Origin: AP-15 sp963832875
GTDB taxonomy: Bacteria > Pseudomonadota > Alphaproteobacteria > ATCC43930 > CGMCC-115725
Reading direction: 5' to 3'
Assembly (NCBI GenBank): GCA_963832875.1
Contig: CAWHWB010000007.1
Span: 310,001-374,000, forward strand
Length of the DNA: 64,000 bases
Shown here one piece after another: positions 36,058 through 44,314 of this stretch. The notes under the pieces are model-generated. The model worked only from the letters and a program-made list of their open reading frames with translations. It searched no databases and had not been told where the DNA came from. Numbering within the stretch: position 1 is the stretch's first letter; each line of letters opens with the position of its first letter. A program made the position numbers and the translations under genes.

Positions 36058-37485
36058 TTAAAAGCGGATCTGCGGTCCGAGCAAGATTGAATTGTTGGTG
36101 TAAGCGTATATCGGCAGGTTTGAGGAGACAATATCGCGCTCCAGCTGTAAGACGATCGAGATGGTCGCATTGACCGGGACCGCCTCGGTAAAGCCGAAGC
36201 GCCAGCGTTGCGTCAACTGGCTGCTCGGCGAAAAGATCAGCGGGTTGCCGCTGGTGTTGCAGCACGGGTCGGGTGAGGCGTAAATGCTCCAGGCGCGGCC
36301 CAGAAACACCGAGCTTTCCCACGGATAGGGCGAAATTGAAAACGGCGCGCCGTAATGGATGCGATAGGAACCGGTCACGGCGTAACTGTCGTTCGTGTAA
36401 TAGGAGAGCTGCGTCGTCTGATCGAGGTAATCGAATTCGAGGTTCAGCGCCGAGTTGGCGGTGACCGGCTTGATCGCCGACACCGACAGCAGCTTGTCGC
36501 TGCCGTCGAGGCCGGTCGACAGCGGGCGGTCGGCGGCATTGGTAAAATTCTTGTGGCGAAACTCGAAGACCGATTTCACCGCCAGGTCGCCCCAAACCAG
36601 TTGGTCATATTCGAGCCCGACGCCATAGGCGCCGAAATATTGGTTCTCGCCGAGGCCCACCTCGTCGAGAATGGCGTAGGGCTTGGCCGAGGCGAGCTGG
36701 TTGCCGACCAGGCCGCCGTTCGGAAAATTGAAGCGCGGCCCGCCGGTCACTTCGAGCAGGTCGAGATCGAGGCGGTCGACCGCCTGGTTCAAATAATGGT
36801 TGACGTAGCCGACGCTGGTGACTTCGAGCGTGTCGTGGTTCTGCGTTTCGAGATCATAGCTGTAGAGCAGCGACCCGCTGGCGAACACGCTGCCTGACGA
36901 CTGCTTGACAAACTGGCTGTTGAGCAGCACCGGCCCGATCGGCGACAGGATCAGCGGCGAGCCGGGGGCGACATTGGCGTCGGTCTGGTATTGCCCGCCG
37001 AGAAAGATATAGCCGGAAAGCTGGTTGCGCGACTGCTGCCTTTCGATCTGCGCCAAATATTCGGCGATGCGCCGACGCACCTCGGGCGGCGGATTGGCGG
37101 CAGCGGCCTTGTCGAAATAATCGCGGGCGACGGAGTAGGACCCCATGCGGAAATATAAGGCCCCGAGCTCGAGGTCGACCCGCGGCAGATTGGGGTTGAA
37201 TAGCAGCATCCGCTCCAGTGCCGAGACCGCCGCCTCGTAATCGCCCAGGCGCGCCGAAACATCGGCATAGGCAAAGGTTACGTCGAGATTTGCCGGGTTG
37301 CGCAGCATCTCCTGGAACAGCGCTTCCTTGCGCGCTTCGAGCACCCCCTGGTCATCGGCTGCGACCGGCTGTGCAGTCGCCGTCGGCACCGCAACAGGAA
37401 CAGCGAGCGCTAAAATGCCCCCGAGAAGCGCCGCGATTGCCGCGAGATGGAGTGCCGCGCTTTTTACCTTGTCCAAAGCGCTCAC
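36058..37485 (-). CDS. TPR plus beta-barrel outer-membrane protein, Slam (DUF560)-like
   Basis: About 475 aa. The signal sequence (LHLAAIAALLGGILALAV, cut near AQPVA) is followed by TPR-like helices (about residues 60-145: NPANLDVTFAYADVSARLGD, YEAAVSALERMLLFNP, SVARDYFDKAAAANPP). The remaining 330 residues are alternating beta strands (YIFLGGQYQTDANVAPGS) ending in a terminal Phe (ILLGPQIRF), as in outer-membrane barrels. Architecture and length match Slam/DUF560 translocators, which export TbpB-barrel proteins. GTG 37485 is preceded by AGAGGG; a TTG at 37530 gives a longer protein. It is upstream of, and co-directional with, the FecR/TbpB-barrel protein. Confidence 0.8.
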   Translation of the reverse strand: MSALDKVKSAALHLAAIAALLGGILALAVPVAVPTATAQPVAADDQGVLEARKEALFQEMLRNPANLDVTFAYADVSARLGDYEAAVSALERMLLFNPNLPRVDLELGALYFRMGSYSVARDYFDKAAAANPPPEVRRRIAEYLAQIERQQSRNQLSGYIFLGGQYQTDANVAPGSPLILSPIGPVLLNSQFVKQSSGSVFASGSLLYSYDLETQNHDTLEVTSVGYVNHYLNQAVDRLDLDLLEVTGGPRFNFPNGGLVGNQLASAKPYAILDEVGLGENQYFGAYGVGLEYDQLVWGDLAVKSVFEFRHKNFTNAADRPLSTGLDGSDKLLSVSAIKPVTANSALNLEFDYLDQTTQLSYYTNDSYAVTGSYRIHYGAPFSISPYPWESSVFLGRAWSIYASPDPCCNTSGNPLIFSPSSQLTQRWRFGFTEAVPVNATISIVLQLERDIVSSNLPIYAYTNNSILLGPQIRF

Positions 37486-37747
37486 CGCCTTTTCCCTCTT
37501 TGGTCCGCGCCGAAGCTCGGACTTTCCCAACCGGAACGAGTTTAGGTTACGAGCTTACTCGACTGCAAGTCTCACCCGCAGTATTGGAACTCCCGGCGTG
37601 TCGCGCCGCGCGGGTTTTGCCAGGGCGTGGCGGCCGGCGCTTGCGGCGCGCTCCAGATCGGAGGCACAGTATGGCCGAAACCCGGCCCCGCTCGCGGCGG
37701 GCGACAGCGGGCCCAGCGCACGAGGGCCGGGGGCAGGAGGCGATCGC

Positions 37748-39018
37748 GTGACCACGCCGCTCTACGACGCGCTCGAGGCGCGCGATCCGGCGCTGCGCGA
37801 GGCGGAATTGACGAGGGCGCTGCCGTCGCTGATCGCTGCGGCCAAGGCGCGCTGCCCGGCCTACCGCGCGCTCTTCGCCGCGATTCGCCCGGAGGAGGTG
37901 ACCGACCGGCGGGCCTTGGCCCAGTTGCCGCTGACCCGCAAATCGGAGCTGATCGATTGCAGCGCCGCGATCCTCCGTTCGGCGGGTTTGCCGCGGTGCC
38001 GCTCTCCGCACTTCGCCGCGTCTTTGTCTCGCCCGGCCCGATCTATGAGCCGGAGGCCAAGCGCGCCGATTACGGCCGCTTCGCCCGCGCGCTGTTCGCC
38101 GCCGGGTTTCGCCCCGGCGACTTGGTGCACAACACTTTCTCCTACCATCTGACCCCGGCCGGGGCGATGGTCGAGAGTGCGGCCGAAGCGCTCGGCTGCC
38201 CGGTCGTCCCGGCCGGTCCCGGCCAGACCGAGCTGCAGCTGCGGGCGATCGCCGATCTACGTCCGGTCGGCTATGTCGGCACCCCGTCGTTTCTGAAGAT
38301 CCTGCTCGATCGGGCGGCCAGCGACGGCACCGACATCTCTTCGTTGAAAAAGGCGCTGGTCTCGGCCGAAGCCCTGCCGGCGGCGTTGCGCCGCGAATTG
38401 CGCCGCGGCGGCCTCGGCGTGCTGCAGTGCTATGGCACCGCCGATATCGGCCTCATTGCCTATGAGAGCGCCGACCCCGACGGCGAAGCCGAGGCGGGCA
38501 TGGTGCTCGACGAGGCGATCATCTTGGAGCTGGTCCGCCCCGGAACCAGCGAACCGGTCGATGCCGGCGAAGTGGGCGAGGTCGTGGTGACCACCTTGAC
38601 CCCCGAATATCCGCTGATTCGCTTTGCCACCGGCGATCTTTCGCGGATGCTGCCCGATCCCGGCGCGGGCCACGCGAGGCGCCGGACCAACCATCGCATT
38701 GCGGGCTGGCTCGGCCGCGCCGATCAGACGACCAAGGTGCGGGGCATGTTCGTTCATCCCGAGCAGGTCGCCGATGTGCTGCGCCGCCACCTCGAGATCC
38801 GCCGCGCCCGGCTGGTGGTCGAGCGGCCGGGCGGCGCCGACGAGATGACGCTGTTTGTCGAGCTCGGCGAAGGGAGGGAGGATACTGCCCCGATCGCCGA
38901 AACCGTTCAGGCCTTGACGCGGCTGCGCGGGAGGGTCATCGCGGTAGCGCTCGGCAGCCTGCCCGACGACGGCAAGCTGATCGAGGACCGCCGCGACCTT
39001 GGCCGCGATCCCGGGTGA
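37748..39018 (+). CDS. Phenylacetate-CoA ligase-like (AMP-binding) enzyme, frameshifted
   Basis: About 423 aa member of the adenylate-forming PaaK-like family, activating an aromatic or fatty acid to a CoA thioester. The first frame runs from GTG 37748 (TTPLYDALEARDPALR) to LPLTRKSELID. The second continues LQRRDPPFGGFAAVPLSAL, RRVFVSPGPIYEPEAKRA, YHLTPAGAMVESAAEALG and HPEQVADVLRR. The switch is near 37959 and fits one missing base (length 1271). No glycine-rich AMP-binding loop of the standard kind is visible in the first frame. The GTG overlaps the stop of an unrelated upstream frame. Confidence 0.8.
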
Positions 39019-39074
39019 AATTCACCAAAACGTCACACTTTTTTCCAATAGAAGACCCAATCCGCTCCCCATAT

Positions 39075-39187
39075 GTTAAGCGTAAGGTCTACCCTTACAG
39101 GTTTGTCCCCCAAACCTCGTAATCGGTCGAATGCTTCGACCGATGGCCAAAGCGGCTCCGGATTCCCCCTCCGGGGCCGCCTTTTTT
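39075..39187 (+). ncRNA. Structured small RNA, suhB/MmgR-like
   Basis: Four adjacent hairpins: GTAAGG/CCTTAC (39082-39098); AGGTTTG, loop TCCCC, CAAACCT (39099-39117); ATCGGTCGAA, loop TGC, TTCGACCGAT (39122-39144); and GCGGCTCCGGA...TCCGGGGCCGC with TTTTTT. The unit lies between the CoA-ligase stop and ccmA. The C-rich hairpin loop could act as an anti-Shine-Dalgarno sequence. The pattern recalls, from memory, the suhB/MmgR alphaproteobacterial sRNA family, but this is unverified. Confidence 0.6.
39152..39187 (+). terminator. Rho-independent terminator of the small RNA, upstream of ccmA
   Basis: Stem GCGGCTCCGGA (39152-39162) with TCCGGGGCCGC (39170-39180), loop TTCCCCC, followed by C and six T (39182-39187). 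The ccmA start is 32 bases downstream, so ccm transcription must begin after or read through it. Confidence 0.9.
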
Positions 39188-39218
39188 GCCGGGATCTGCC
39201 CTCTCGGCGGACCGGGCC

Positions 39219-39908
39219 GTGCCCGTCACCGCGCTGAACGCCCTCGATTGCGGCCTGCCGGACCTGATCGCCGAAGAGCTGGCGTGCCGGCGCGGGATGC
39301 GCCAGGTTTTTGCCGGGGTGTCGTTTTGCCTGCCATCGGGCGGCGCGCTAGTGTTGACCGGCGCCAACGGCAGCGGCAAATCGAGCCTGTTGCGGCTCGC
39401 CGCCGGCCTTTTGGCGCCGGCTTCGGGCCGGCTCTCCTGGGGTGCGCTGCCGGTCGCGGCTGATCTCGCCTCGCATCGCGCACGGCTCCATTATGTCGGC
39501 CATCAGGACGCGGTAAAGCCGACGATGACGGCGCGCGAGACCTTGACCTTCTGGGCGGCATTGCGCGGCCGCCGGCCCCCGACCGCGCCAGCGATCGAGG
39601 AGGCGCTCGCCGCCTTCGCACTCGACCCTTTTGCCGATTGGCCGTGCCGCTGGCTCTCCGCCGGGCAGCGGCGGCGGCTGGCGCTCTCGCGCCTGCTGGT
39701 GGCGCCGGCGGCGTTATGGCTGCTCGACGAGCCGACGAGCGCCCTTGACGCAGACGGTCAGCACCGGCTCGAGCGTGTCATCGCGGCCCATCGCGCGGCC
39801 GGCGGGCGGGTGCTGTTGGCGACCCATCTGCCGCTCGCCCTCGAGGATGCGGCGACGCTGGCGCTCGACGGTTTCGCGCCGCATTTCGACCCGGCTCTCG
39901 CGCTCTGA
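39219..39908 (+). CDS. ccmA: Heme exporter ATPase CcmA
   Basis: 229 aa ABC ATPase of cytochrome c maturation system I. Walker A GANGSGKSS, the Q-loop YVGHQDAVKPTMTARE, signature WLSAGQRRRLALSR, Walker B LWLLDEPTSALD and the H-loop ATHLP are intact. CcmA powers release of holo-CcmE from the CcmCD complex together with CcmB. GTG 39219 was chosen; the frame extends upstream to a TTG at 39186 that lies inside the terminator. The ccmB ATG follows four bases after the stop. Confidence 0.93.
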   Translation: MPVTALNALDCGLPDLIAEELACRRGMRQVFAGVSFCLPSGGALVLTGANGSGKSSLLRLAAGLLAPASGRLSWGALPVAADLASHRARLHYVGHQDAVKPTMTARETLTFWAALRGRRPPTAPAIEEALAAFALDPFADWPCRWLSAGQRRRLALSRLLVAPAALWLLDEPTSALDADGQHRLERVIAAHRAAGGRVLLATHLPLALEDAATLALDGFAPHFDPALAL

Positions 39909-39911
39909 GGC

Positions 39912-40577
39912 ATGACTGCGCTCCTCGGGATTTTTCGCCGCGACCTCGGTCTCGCGTTGCGGCAGGGTGGCGACACCGGGCTCGTCCTCGCCTTTTTCGT
40001 GCTCGCGGTCGTGCTGTTCCCGTTCGGCGTCGGCCCCGAGGCCGAAATTCTGGCGCGAATCGCCGCCGGGATCTTGTGGGTCGCCGCACTGCTCGCGGCC
40101 TTGCTGTCGCTCGACCGGCTGTACCAGGCCGATTACGAGGATGGCGGGCTCGAGCTGATCGCATTGTCGCCGTTGCCGCTCGAGCTGGCGGTGCTGGCGA
40201 AAAGTGCGGCGCATTGGGTGGCGAGCGGGCTTCCGCTGGTGCTGGCGAGCCCGGTCTTGGCGCTGTTCGTCGATCTGCCGGCGCAGGCGATCCCGACCCT
40301 GGCCGTGAGCCTCTTGCTCGGCACCCCGTTCCTGAGCCTGATCGGCGGCGTCGCCGCGGCCTTGACCCTCGGCGCCAGGCGGCAGGGCGTGCTGCTGTCG
40401 CTGCTGGTCCTGCCGCTTTACGTGCCGCCGCTGGTGTTCGGCGCGGGCGCGGTCGAGGCGAGCGCCCTCGGCGCCGCGGCACGCCCGGATCTGTTGGTTC
40501 TCGGCGCGCTGACCCTGGCGGCCCTGCCGCTCGCGCCTTGGGCCAGCGCCGCGGCATTGCGCCAGGCGCTCGAATGA
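39912..40577 (+). CDS. ccmB: Heme exporter membrane subunit CcmB
   Basis: 221 aa, six predicted helices, all in the membrane. The N-terminal FRRDLGLALRQGGDTGLVLA and the central DRLYQADYEDGGLELIALSP are the family signatures. CcmB forms the CcmA2B2 transporter-like complex with CcmC and CcmD. It is third in an ncRNA-ccmA-ccmB-ccmC-ccmD-ccmE-ccmG run on the plus strand. Confidence 0.95.
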   Translation: MTALLGIFRRDLGLALRQGGDTGLVLAFFVLAVVLFPFGVGPEAEILARIAAGILWVAALLAALLSLDRLYQADYEDGGLELIALSPLPLELAVLAKSAAHWVASGLPLVLASPVLALFVDLPAQAIPTLAVSLLLGTPFLSLIGGVAAALTLGARRQGVLLSLLVLPLYVPPLVFGAGAVEASALGAAARPDLLVLGALTLAALPLAPWASAAALRQALE

Positions 40578-40708
40578 GGGGCGGCCGGTATTTTCGCGGG
40601 GATCGGTGCGCCGGCCGGTGCCGGTATAGCAGGGTGCGACCGCTTCGCGGCTGACGAGCGCGCGGGTTTGCGCTACAAGGGGCTGTTGCCATCACGGCTC
40701 GGCGGGCG

Positions 40709-41518
40709 ATGCTCAATCGATTTGCCAACCCGGCGCGTTTCATGCGGCTCAGCGCCGCGGCGTTGCCGTGGTGCTGCGGGCTGACTCTGGTGCTGCTCGC
40801 CATCGGGCTCTACCTGGCGCTGGTCGAGGCGCCCGCCGATTACCAGCAGGGCGAGGCCGTGCGCATCATGTACGTCCATGTCCCGGCCGCGTGGCTGGCG
40901 CTCTCGGTCTATCTGTTCATGGCGGTGGCGAGCGGCGTCGCCCTCGTCTCGCGCCACCCGCTCGCCGACATCGCGGCGCGCTCGGCTGCCCCGATCGGCG
41001 CCGCCTTCACCTTTGTCTGCCTGGTCAGCGGGTCGCTGTGGGGCCGCCCGATGTGGGGCACCTGGTGGGTCTGGGACGCCAGGCTGACCTCGGTGCTGGT
41101 CCTGTTCTTTCTTTATCTCGGCTATATCGCGCTGGTGAACGGTTTTGACGATCCGGCGCGCGGGGCCAAGGCCGGCTCGGTATTGGCGCTGGTCGGCGTC
41201 GTCAACCTGCCGATCATCAAGTTCTCCGTCGATTGGTGGAACACGTTGCATCAGCCGGCGAGCGTGCTGCGGCTCGGCGCGCCGACCATCGCGCTCGCGA
41301 TGCTGGTGCCGCTCCTGGTCATGGCGGCGGCGTTCTGGATGCTGTTCGCGACCTTGCTGATGGTGCGCATGCGGACCGGCCTGAACGAGCGCAAGGCGCT
41401 GGCGCTGCGCCTCAACCGGATGCCGGCGCCGCGATCCGCCCGTGCCGGGTCGGCGCCTTCCATGTCGGCGCCTGCCGGGCGGGAAAGCGCGGCATCGGCG
41501 CGCCCGGCCTTGCGCTGA
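40709..41518 (+). CDS. ccmC: Heme-handling protein CcmC
   Basis: 269 aa, six helices. It carries the conserved tryptophan-rich periplasmic motif WGTWWVWDARLTS (about residues 113-125) and flanking His residues (YVHVPAAW; NTLHQPASV) that hold heme while it is loaded on CcmE. The C-terminal 35 residues are low-complexity Ala/Ser/Arg. The 131-base spacer before it has a short GC-rich non-coding stretch. ccmD overlaps closely downstream. Confidence 0.95.
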   Translation: MLNRFANPARFMRLSAAALPWCCGLTLVLLAIGLYLALVEAPADYQQGEAVRIMYVHVPAAWLALSVYLFMAVASGVALVSRHPLADIAARSAAPIGAAFTFVCLVSGSLWGRPMWGTWWVWDARLTSVLVLFFLYLGYIALVNGFDDPARGAKAGSVLALVGVVNLPIIKFSVDWWNTLHQPASVLRLGAPTIALAMLVPLLVMAAAFWMLFATLLMVRMRTGLNERKALALRLNRMPAPRSARAGSAPSMSAPAGRESAASARPALR

Positions 41519-41526
41519 GGCGGCCC

Positions 41527-41700
41527 TTGCACGAACTGCACACCTATTTCGCGATGGGCGGCTACGCGGTCTATGTGTGGCCCGCCTACGGCGTGAGCGT
41601 TGCGGTGCTGGGCGGCCTCGCCCTTCATTGCCTGCTCCGCTACCGGCTGAGCATGCGCAGCCTCGACGAATTGCAGCGTCAGCTCGGCCCACGGCGATGA
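41527..41700 (+). CDS. ccmD: Small membrane protein CcmD
   Basis: 57 aa, with a single membrane helix (YVWPAYGVSVAVLGGLALHC) followed by a basic segment (RYRLSMRSLDELQRQLG). Length, topology and position between ccmC and ccmE match CcmD, which stabilises the CcmABC-CcmE complex. The start is TTG at 41527 (LHELHTYFAMGGYAVYVWP); the ATG at 41554 would give a shorter protein. The stop overlaps the ccmE ATG. Confidence 0.85.
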   Translation: MHELHTYFAMGGYAVYVWPAYGVSVAVLGGLALHCLLRYRLSMRSLDELQRQLGPRR

Positions 41701-42194
41701 CCCGTAAGCAGCAGCGGCTGAGCCTCTTGGCGCTCGGCATGGCGGCGCTCGGCGGTGCTACGGCGCTGGTGCTGACCGCCTTCAGCAGCAACCTCGTCTT
41801 TTTTTACAGCCCCAGCGATCTGAAGACGCAGGCGATTTCGCCCGACCGCCGGGTGCGGATCGGCGGGCTCGTCGAGCGGCACAGCCTCGTGCACTCGACC
41901 GGCGGGGATCGGGTGTCGTTTCGCATCACCGACGGCAAAACCGACATCGCCGTCACCTATCATGGCATCCTGCCCGACCTGTTCCGCGAAGGGCAGGGGG
42001 TGGTGGCCGAAGGAAAACTCGAGCCCGACGGCGACTTTGCCGCCGCGACCGTGCTCGCCAAGCACGACGAGCGCTACATGCCGCGCGAGGTTGTCGACGC
42101 GCTGAAAAAGAGCGGGCACTGGCAGGAGGGTGCTGCGAGCGTGAACGCCGCCGCCCCGCTCAAGGCCGCCGCTTCCATCACCGACGGCCGTTAG
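41697..42194 (+). CDS. ccmE: Heme chaperone CcmE
   Basis: 165 aa periplasmic heme chaperone anchored by an N-terminal helix (LSLLALGMAALGGATALVL). The covalent heme-binding His is in VLAKHDERYMP (about residue 122), followed by the conserved Tyr. The OB-fold core spans about 30-130 (IGGLVERHSLVHSTGG, FRITDGKTDIAVTYHGILPD). The C-terminal tail is flexible. It accepts heme from CcmC and passes it to CcmF/H, which are not present in this cluster. Confidence 0.95.
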   Translation: MTRKQQRLSLLALGMAALGGATALVLTAFSSNLVFFYSPSDLKTQAISPDRRVRIGGLVERHSLVHSTGGDRVSFRITDGKTDIAVTYHGILPDLFREGQGVVAEGKLEPDGDFAAATVLAKHDERYMPREVVDALKKSGHWQEGAASVNAAAPLKAAASITDGR

Positions 42195-42224
42195 CGCATG
42201 ATGCGATTGAGCCGCGCCACCCGT

Positions 42225-42256
42225 TCGTCGCCCCCGCGCAAGCGAGGGAATGACGG
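42225..42256. repeat. REP-like palindrome (GTCGCCCCCGCG type) between ccmE and ccmG
   Basis: TCGTCGCCCCCGCGCAAGCG followed by AGGGAATGACGG, a hairpin with CCCCGC/GCGAGGG arms. It resembles the element at 44173-44205 and the one near 62692. Being in the ccmE-ccmG spacer, it may separate the two genes transcriptionally. Confidence 0.5.
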
Positions 42257-42297
42257 TTCGATCTGATCGGGTAACTTCTAGCATCCGGCGGACAGCG

Positions 42298-42861
42298 ATG
42301 GCGCGCAGGCTCGTCTTTCTGTTGCCGGCGGGATTGTTCGCGGTGCTGGTGATCGCGTTTGCGATGGGCCTCGACCGCGACCCGAGCCTGTTGCCGTCGG
42401 CGCTGATCAACCGGCCGGCCCCCGATTTCGCGCTGCCGGGGCTCTTGGATCCGGCGCGCGGGCTCGCGCGCAAGGATCTCGGACCCGGGGTCACGCTGGT
42501 CAACTTCTTCGCCTCGTGGTGCCTGCCGTGCCGCGAGGAGCAACGGGCGCTGATGGCGCTGGCGCATCGCCCCGGCGTCACCCTCGACGGCATTGCCTAT
42601 AAGGATAAGCGCGCGGCTTCCCGCCGTTTCCTCGCCGATTTCGGCAACCCCTACGATCGCGTCGCGGTCGACCGCGACGGCACCACGGCGATCAATTTCG
42701 GGGTCTACGGCGTGCCCGAAACCTATGTCGTGGACCCCGCCGGCCACATCCGCTATCGCCAGGTCGGCCCGTTGAGCACAGCCGATATCGAGCAAAAGAT
42801 ATTGCCGATGATCGCGCGGATCAGCGGTTCGGCCGGCCTGCCGGCGACCGCGGCGCGGTAA
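42298..42861 (+). CDS. ccmG: Thiol:disulfide interchange protein CcmG (DsbE)
   Basis: 187 aa membrane-anchored thioredoxin-like protein. The N-terminal helix (RRLVFLLPAGLFAVLVIAFA) is followed by the thioredoxin domain with the active site FASWCLPCREEQ (about residues 75-86) and the family GVYGVPETYVVDPAGHIRY. It reduces apocytochrome c haem-binding Cys in the periplasm. ATG 42298; the preceding in-frame stretch is not conserved. ccmF, ccmH and ccmI are absent from the neighbourhood, a ccmABCDG-like arrangement known from Rhodobacter. Confidence 0.93.
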   Translation: MARRLVFLLPAGLFAVLVIAFAMGLDRDPSLLPSALINRPAPDFALPGLLDPARGLARKDLGPGVTLVNFFASWCLPCREEQRALMALAHRPGVTLDGIAYKDKRAASRRFLADFGNPYDRVAVDRDGTTAINFGVYGVPETYVVDPAGHIRYRQVGPLSTADIEQKILPMIARISGSAGLPATAAR

Positions 42862-42908
42862 GCCGTCTTAAACAACTGACCGGCCCTCGCCGGCCGGACC
42901 GCGTGACA

Positions 42909-43466
42909 TCAGGCGTGGCCGGCGTCGCTCGACAGGGTCGAGATGTCGACGCCGAGCTTACCCAGCGCGCGCCGCCATTTCGCGTCGTGGTCGGCGTCGA
43001 ACACGATCTCGGCATCGGCCGCGACCGACAGCCAGCCATTGGCCTGGATCTCGGCGTCGAGCTGGCCCGGCGCCCATCCGGCATAGCCGAGCGCGAACAA
43101 GCTGTGCCGCGGACCCTCTCCCTTGCCGATGGCGCGCAGGATGTCGAGGGTCGCGGTCACCGAAATGTTGCCGGCGACCGGCAGGGTTGCGTCCTCGCGG
43201 TAATCGCCGGTGTGCAAGACAAAGCCGCGGCCCGGTTCGACCGGACCGCCAAAATGCACCGGGCGCGCCCTGGCGCGGCCGACCGGCTCGATTTCGAGCT
43301 GAGCGAACAATTCGGCCATGGTCAGCGGCCCCAGCACCTTGTTGATCACCAGGCCCATCGCCCCGGCGTCACTGCTGTGAGCGCACAGATAAATCACCGA
43401 CCGGGCGAAGCGGGGATCTTCCATCTGCGGCATCGCCACCAACAGCTGGCCTGCTAGCGAACTCAA
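42909..43466 (-). CDS. yqgE: YqgE/AlgH family (DUF179) protein
   Basis: 185 aa UPF0301 protein. Conserved segments are LAGQLLVAMPQMEDPRFARS at the N-terminus, GAMGLVINKVLGPLTMAEL and PVHFGGPVEPGRGFVLHTGD, plus LFALGYAGWAPGQLDAEI. Originally linked to alginate regulation (AlgH), its molecular function is uncertain. It starts with TTG 43466 preceded by GGAGGGTGGG, a good ribosome-binding site. It converges on ccmG and is divergent from the peroxiredoxin gene. Confidence 0.9.
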   Translation of the reverse strand: MSSLAGQLLVAMPQMEDPRFARSVIYLCAHSSDAGAMGLVINKVLGPLTMAELFAQLEIEPVGRARARPVHFGGPVEPGRGFVLHTGDYREDATLPVAGNISVTATLDILRAIGKGEGPRHSLFALGYAGWAPGQLDAEIQANGWLSVAADAEIVFDADHDAKWRRALGKLGVDISTLSSDAGHA

Positions 43467-43564
43467 CCCACCCTCCGCTGCGATCGCTCGATCATGGCGC
43501 CTATCCCCGATCCAATCTCGCAGCTTATACGTCTATCACAGGGTTTTGTTGCGAAGCTTGGCGC

Positions 43565-43591
43565 AAAAAACCGGCGGCCCGATGCCGCCGG
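43565..43591 (-). terminator. Terminator-like hairpin read on the minus strand
   Basis: CCGGCGGC (43571-43578), loop CCGAT, GCCGCCGG (43584-43591). On the minus strand the stem is followed by a T6 run (43570-43565). It sits about 100 bases upstream of the yqgE start and inside the leader of the oppositely oriented peroxiredoxin gene, so it would stop antisense transcription or attenuate yqgE. Confidence 0.6.
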
Positions 43592-43665
43592 TCCGGTTTG
43601 CCCGGCCGAGGGCGCTGTGCTATCGCTCCGCCTTCGGATCTGTACCAGCATCGGAGGGACTACTC

Positions 43666-44154
43666 ATGACGATCAAGGTCGGCGACAAGCTGCCGTCGGT
43701 AACGCTGCGGCAAGTCACCCCGGAAGGGCCGAAGGAGGTCACCACCGACGAGTTCTTCCGTGGCCGAAAGATCATTCTGTTCGCGGTGCCTGGGGCCTTT
43801 ACCCCGGCCTGCTCGCAACGCCATCTGCCGGGCTTTGTCGACAAGGCGGCTGAGATCAGGGCCAAAGGGATCGACGAGGTCGCCTGCGTCGCGGTCAACG
43901 ACCCCGCGGTGATGGGCGCCTGGGGCAAGGACCAAAAGACCGCCGGCAAGGTGACGATGCTGGCCGACGGCAGCGGCGATTTCGCCCGCGCCTTGGGGCT
44001 CGAGCTCGATCTGAGCAAGGGCGGGCTCGGGGTGCGCTCAAAGCGCTATTCGATGCTGGTCGACAACGGCGTCGTTAAATCGCTCAACCTCGAGGCCCAG
44101 CCCGGCCAGGTCGAGGCCTCCAGCGCCGACACAATGCTGAAGTCGCTGGCCTAG
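43666..44154 (+). CDS. Peroxiredoxin (Prx5-type)
   Basis: 162 aa thiol peroxidase of the Prx5 group, reducing H2O2 and alkyl hydroperoxides with glutathione or thioredoxin. The peroxidatic Cys is in VPGAFTPACSQRHLPGF (about residue 49), within the P-x-x-x-T-x-x-C motif. Other family segments are KGIDEVACVAVNDPAVMGAW and GLGVRSKRYSMLVDNGVV. A strong ribosome site (GGAGGG at 43652-43657) precedes the ATG. It is soluble and cytosolic. It converges on zapE. Confidence 0.93.
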   Translation: MTIKVGDKLPSVTLRQVTPEGPKEVTTDEFFRGRKIILFAVPGAFTPACSQRHLPGFVDKAAEIRAKGIDEVACVAVNDPAVMGAWGKDQKTAGKVTMLADGSGDFARALGLELDLSKGGLGVRSKRYSMLVDNGVVKSLNLEAQPGQVEASSADTMLKSLA

Positions 44155-44172
44155 ATCTACCTACGGCAGCTG

Positions 44173-44205
44173 TCGTCGCCCCCGCGAAAGCGGGGGTCCA
44201 GGGGT
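44173..44205. repeat. REP-like palindrome (GTCGCCCCCGCG type)
   Basis: CCCCCGC (44179-44185), GAAA tetraloop, GCGGGGG (44190-44196), a perfect seven-base stem preceded by GTCGT. It lies in the convergent space between the peroxiredoxin and zapE genes and could act as a weak bidirectional terminator. Confidence 0.65.
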
Positions 44206-44314
44206 TCCATGCGGGTGCAGGCTGCCCGCTGTTCATGCCGGGGGCAGGTCTGGGTACGCGCTTGCGCGGGTATGACGGCGAATTGGATGGGTCACGAACG
44301 TTGGAAGTTTACCG

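Noticed and set aside
37671..37751. Short ORF MAETRPRSRR... just before the CoA-ligase-like gene
   Set aside because: 26 residues, basic and low-complexity, overlapping the GTG start. It has no homology and is probably chance.
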